A stretch of DNA of 45,529 nt from Yoonia sp. (GTDB lineage: Bacteria > Pseudomonadota > Alphaproteobacteria > Rhodobacterales > Rhodobacteraceae), in assembly GCA_029252195.1 (NCBI GenBank), contig JAQXBV010000070.1, positions 1 to 45,529 on the forward strand, in the 5' to 3' direction. The notes below the pieces were generated by a model that searched no databases, was not told the origin of the DNA, and saw nothing but the letters and a program-made list of their open reading frames with translations. Position numbers and translations under genes: made by a program. Each line of letters starts with the position of its first letter. Position 1 is the stretch's first letter. Positions 44,014 through 45,529 of this stretch are shown one piece after another.

Positions 44014-45405
44014 ATGACACAAAATCCGCCTTACCTGCGCCCCGACCTCGCCCCGCAAGCCCGCTTTTCAGAGCCCAAGCGTGACGGCCAGCCGACCATC
44101 GGCATGGTATCCCTTGGTTGCCCCAAAGCGCTGGTTGACAGCGAACGCATCCTCACCCGCCTTCGCGCCGAGGGCTATGCCATCTCGCCCGATTATGCGG
44201 GCGCGGAAGCGGTCATCGTCAATACCTGCGGCTTTCTTGATTCCGCCAAAGCCGAATCTCTCGACGCCATCGGCGAGGCGCTCAAGGAAAACGGCAAGGT
44301 GATCGTCACGGGCTGCTTGGGCGCCGAGCCCGACTATATCCGCGAGCATCACCCAAATATCCTCGCCGTCACAGGCCCGCATCAGTATGAACAAGTTTTG
44401 GACGCCGTTCACAAAGCGGTACCACCCTCGCCGGACCCGTTTATCGACTTGCTGCCCGCCACGGGGGTAACGCTCACACCGCGCCAGTACAGCTACATTA
44501 AGATTTCAGAGGGCTGTAACCACAAGTGCAAATTCTGCATCATCCCAGACATGCGCGGAAAGCTGGCCTCCCGCCCCGCCAACGCCGTGCTGCGCGAGGC
44601 CGAAAAACTGGTCGCCGCAGGGGTCAAAGAACTGCTCGTCATTTCCCAAGACACCTCCGCCTACGGGCTCGACCGCAAATATGACGAGACCGCCTGGAAA
44701 GACGGGCAAGTCCGCTCCCACATTCTCGACCTGACGCGCGAGTTGGGTAAACTCGGGGCATGGGTGCGCCTGCACTACGTCTACCCTTACCCGCACGTGC
44801 GCGACCTGATCCCGCTCATGGCAGACCAAAGTAATGGCATCCTGCCCTACCTCGACATCCCGTTCCAACACAGCCACCCCGATGTCCTGAAACGCATGGC
44901 ACGGCCCGCCGCAGGGGCCAAAACGCTCGACGAAATTCGGGCATGGCGCGAAATCTGCCCCGACATCACCCTGCGCTCGACCTTCATCGTCGGCTACCCC
45001 GGTGAAACCGAAGAAGAATTCCAACACCTGCTCGACTGGCTCGACGAGGCCCAACTCGACCGCGTCGGCTGCTTCCAATACGAAAACGTCGCAGGCGCAC
45101 GCAGCAACGCCCTGCCCGACCACGTCTCCGCCGAAGTCAAACAAGACCGCTGGGACCGCTTCATGGAAAAAGCCCAAGCGATATCCGAAGCCAAACTCCA
45201 AGCCAAAGTCGGCAAAATCCTAGAAGTCATCGTAGACGACATCGACGAAGACGGCATCGCGACGTGTCGGACATGGGCCGATGCGCCAGAGATCGACGGG
45301 AACTTGTTTATTGACGAGGGAACGGAGGGCCTAAGCGTTGGGGATGTGGTGAAGGTTGAGGTTGAGGAAGCTGGGGATTATGATTTGTGGGCGGCTTTAG
45401 TTTAA
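44014..45405 (+). CDS. rimO: Ribosomal protein S12 methylthiotransferase RimO
   Basis: 463 residues, a radical-SAM paralogue of MiaB that methylthiolates an aspartate of S12. The N-terminal cluster cysteines lie in [18 protein letters not shown] and TGCLGAE. The radical-SAM motif is CNHKCKFC (near 169) and a TRAM domain ends the protein ([20 protein letters not shown]). There is no strong ribosome binding site. An insertion element begins eight bases after its stop. Confidence 0.95.
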   Translation: MTQNPPYLRPDLAPQARFSEPKRDGQPTIGMVSLGCPKALVDSERILTRLRAEGYAISPDYAGAEAVIVNTCGFLDSAKAESLDAIGEALKENGKVIVTGCLGAEPDYIREHHPNILAVTGPHQYEQVLDAVHKAVPPSPDPFIDLLPATGVTLTPRQYSYIKISEGCNHKCKFCIIPDMRGKLASRPANAVLREAEKLVAAGVKELLVISQDTSAYGLDRKYDETAWKDGQVRSHILDLTRELGKLGAWVRLHYVYPYPHVRDLIPLMADQSNGILPYLDIPFQHSHPDVLKRMARPAAGAKTLDEIRAWREICPDITLRSTFIVGYPGETEEEFQHLLDWLDEAQLDRVGCFQYENVAGARSNALPDHVSAEVKQDRWDRFMEKAQAISEAKLQAKVGKILEVIVDDIDEDGIATCRTWADAPEIDGNLFIDEGTEGLSVGDVVKVEVEEAGDYDLWAALV

Positions 45406-45412
45406 GCCTTAC

Positions 45413-45529
45413 TGAAGTGTTCCGGCAAATTCGGACAGCGTGCTAAGATGTATCCAACCCGAACGAATGGATACGAGAATGACAAAACGACGGAACTTTT
45501 CAGACCAGTTTAAGGCTGCTGTGGCGCTT
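45413..45529 (+). mobile_element. IS3-family element, left end only
   Basis: TGAAGTGTTCCGGCAAATTC followed by GGACAGC looks like the terminal inverted repeat of an IS3-type element, starting eight bases after the rimO stop. The first transposase frame begins at 45479. The rest lies beyond the window, so right end and target duplication cannot be checked. Confidence 0.75.
45479..45529 (+). CDS. IS3-family transposase OrfA, partial
   Basis: The 17 visible residues, MTKRRNFSDQFKAAVAL, match the start of the helix-turn-helix OrfA of IS3-group elements (RRxFSxxFKxxVAL). Truncated by the window edge. Confidence 0.8.
   Translation, partial: MTKRRNFSDQFKAAVAL

Overview
The window reads as chromosome of a marine, roseobacter-type alphaproteobacterium (Rhodobacteraceae). 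The basis is the irr-fabA-fabB-fabI neighbourhood, a GcrA cell-cycle regulator, a six-gene Mrp antiporter operon with fused A and B subunits, an argD-argF pair, a two-gene SbcD/Rad50-like (YhaO/YhaN-type) module, and high-GC coding sequence. Most of it is core metabolism. No tRNA, rRNA or CRISPR array was seen.

Layout. 1-3.6 kb: miaB (minus), a glycosyltransferase-like gene, a REP-associated transposase gene (RAYT) with a REP hairpin on each side, and irr. 3.7-6.9 kb: fabA, fabB, an AT-rich HNH-type orphan, and fabI (unsaturated fatty acid synthesis). 6.9-14.6 kb: a catabolic/accessory stretch with a frameshifted glyoxalase, an FKBP isomerase, a frameshifted haloacid dehalogenase, three alpha/beta hydrolases (one PcaD-like), a threonine dehydratase-like enzyme, an MFS exporter and an enolase-superfamily enzyme. 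A probable small RNA with its own terminator lies just ahead of pcaD. 14.6-18.3 kb: a TetR regulator whose putative TGAAC-N3-GTTCA operators also lie before a pspA-like/yiaA-like pair, then plsC-like and cdsA-like lipid genes and a decayed lipoprotein gene. 18.4-24.3 kb: mrp/mnh operon (minus). 24.7-28.5 kb: nuclease/ATPase module. 28.6-33 kb: small envelope proteins, meaB, an alpha/beta-fold protein, rpmB and a frameshifted unknown gene. 33.1-40.9 kb: hrpB, a Nudix hydrolase, a PiT phosphate transporter, argF and argD (minus), and an ABC-2 permease (minus). 41-45.5 kb: gcrA, a YCII protein, a 445-residue helical-repeat regulator-like protein, rimO, and the left end of an IS3-type element cut by the window edge.

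Two dispersed intergenic repeat families run through the window. One is a REP palindrome with a GTAG foot (six copies), which pairs naturally with the RAYT gene, although that protein seems to lack its catalytic tyrosine. The other is a GC-rich hairpin followed by a GAGTATTT...AGAAG tail (about five copies).

Five genes are each broken by one base, and four of these indels fall in short homopolymers. That looks either like residual sequencing error or like ongoing decay, and raw reads would settle it.

The least explained items are the small RNA before pcaD, the TetR operator set, the RAYT/REP set and the helical-repeat protein behind an inverted repeat.
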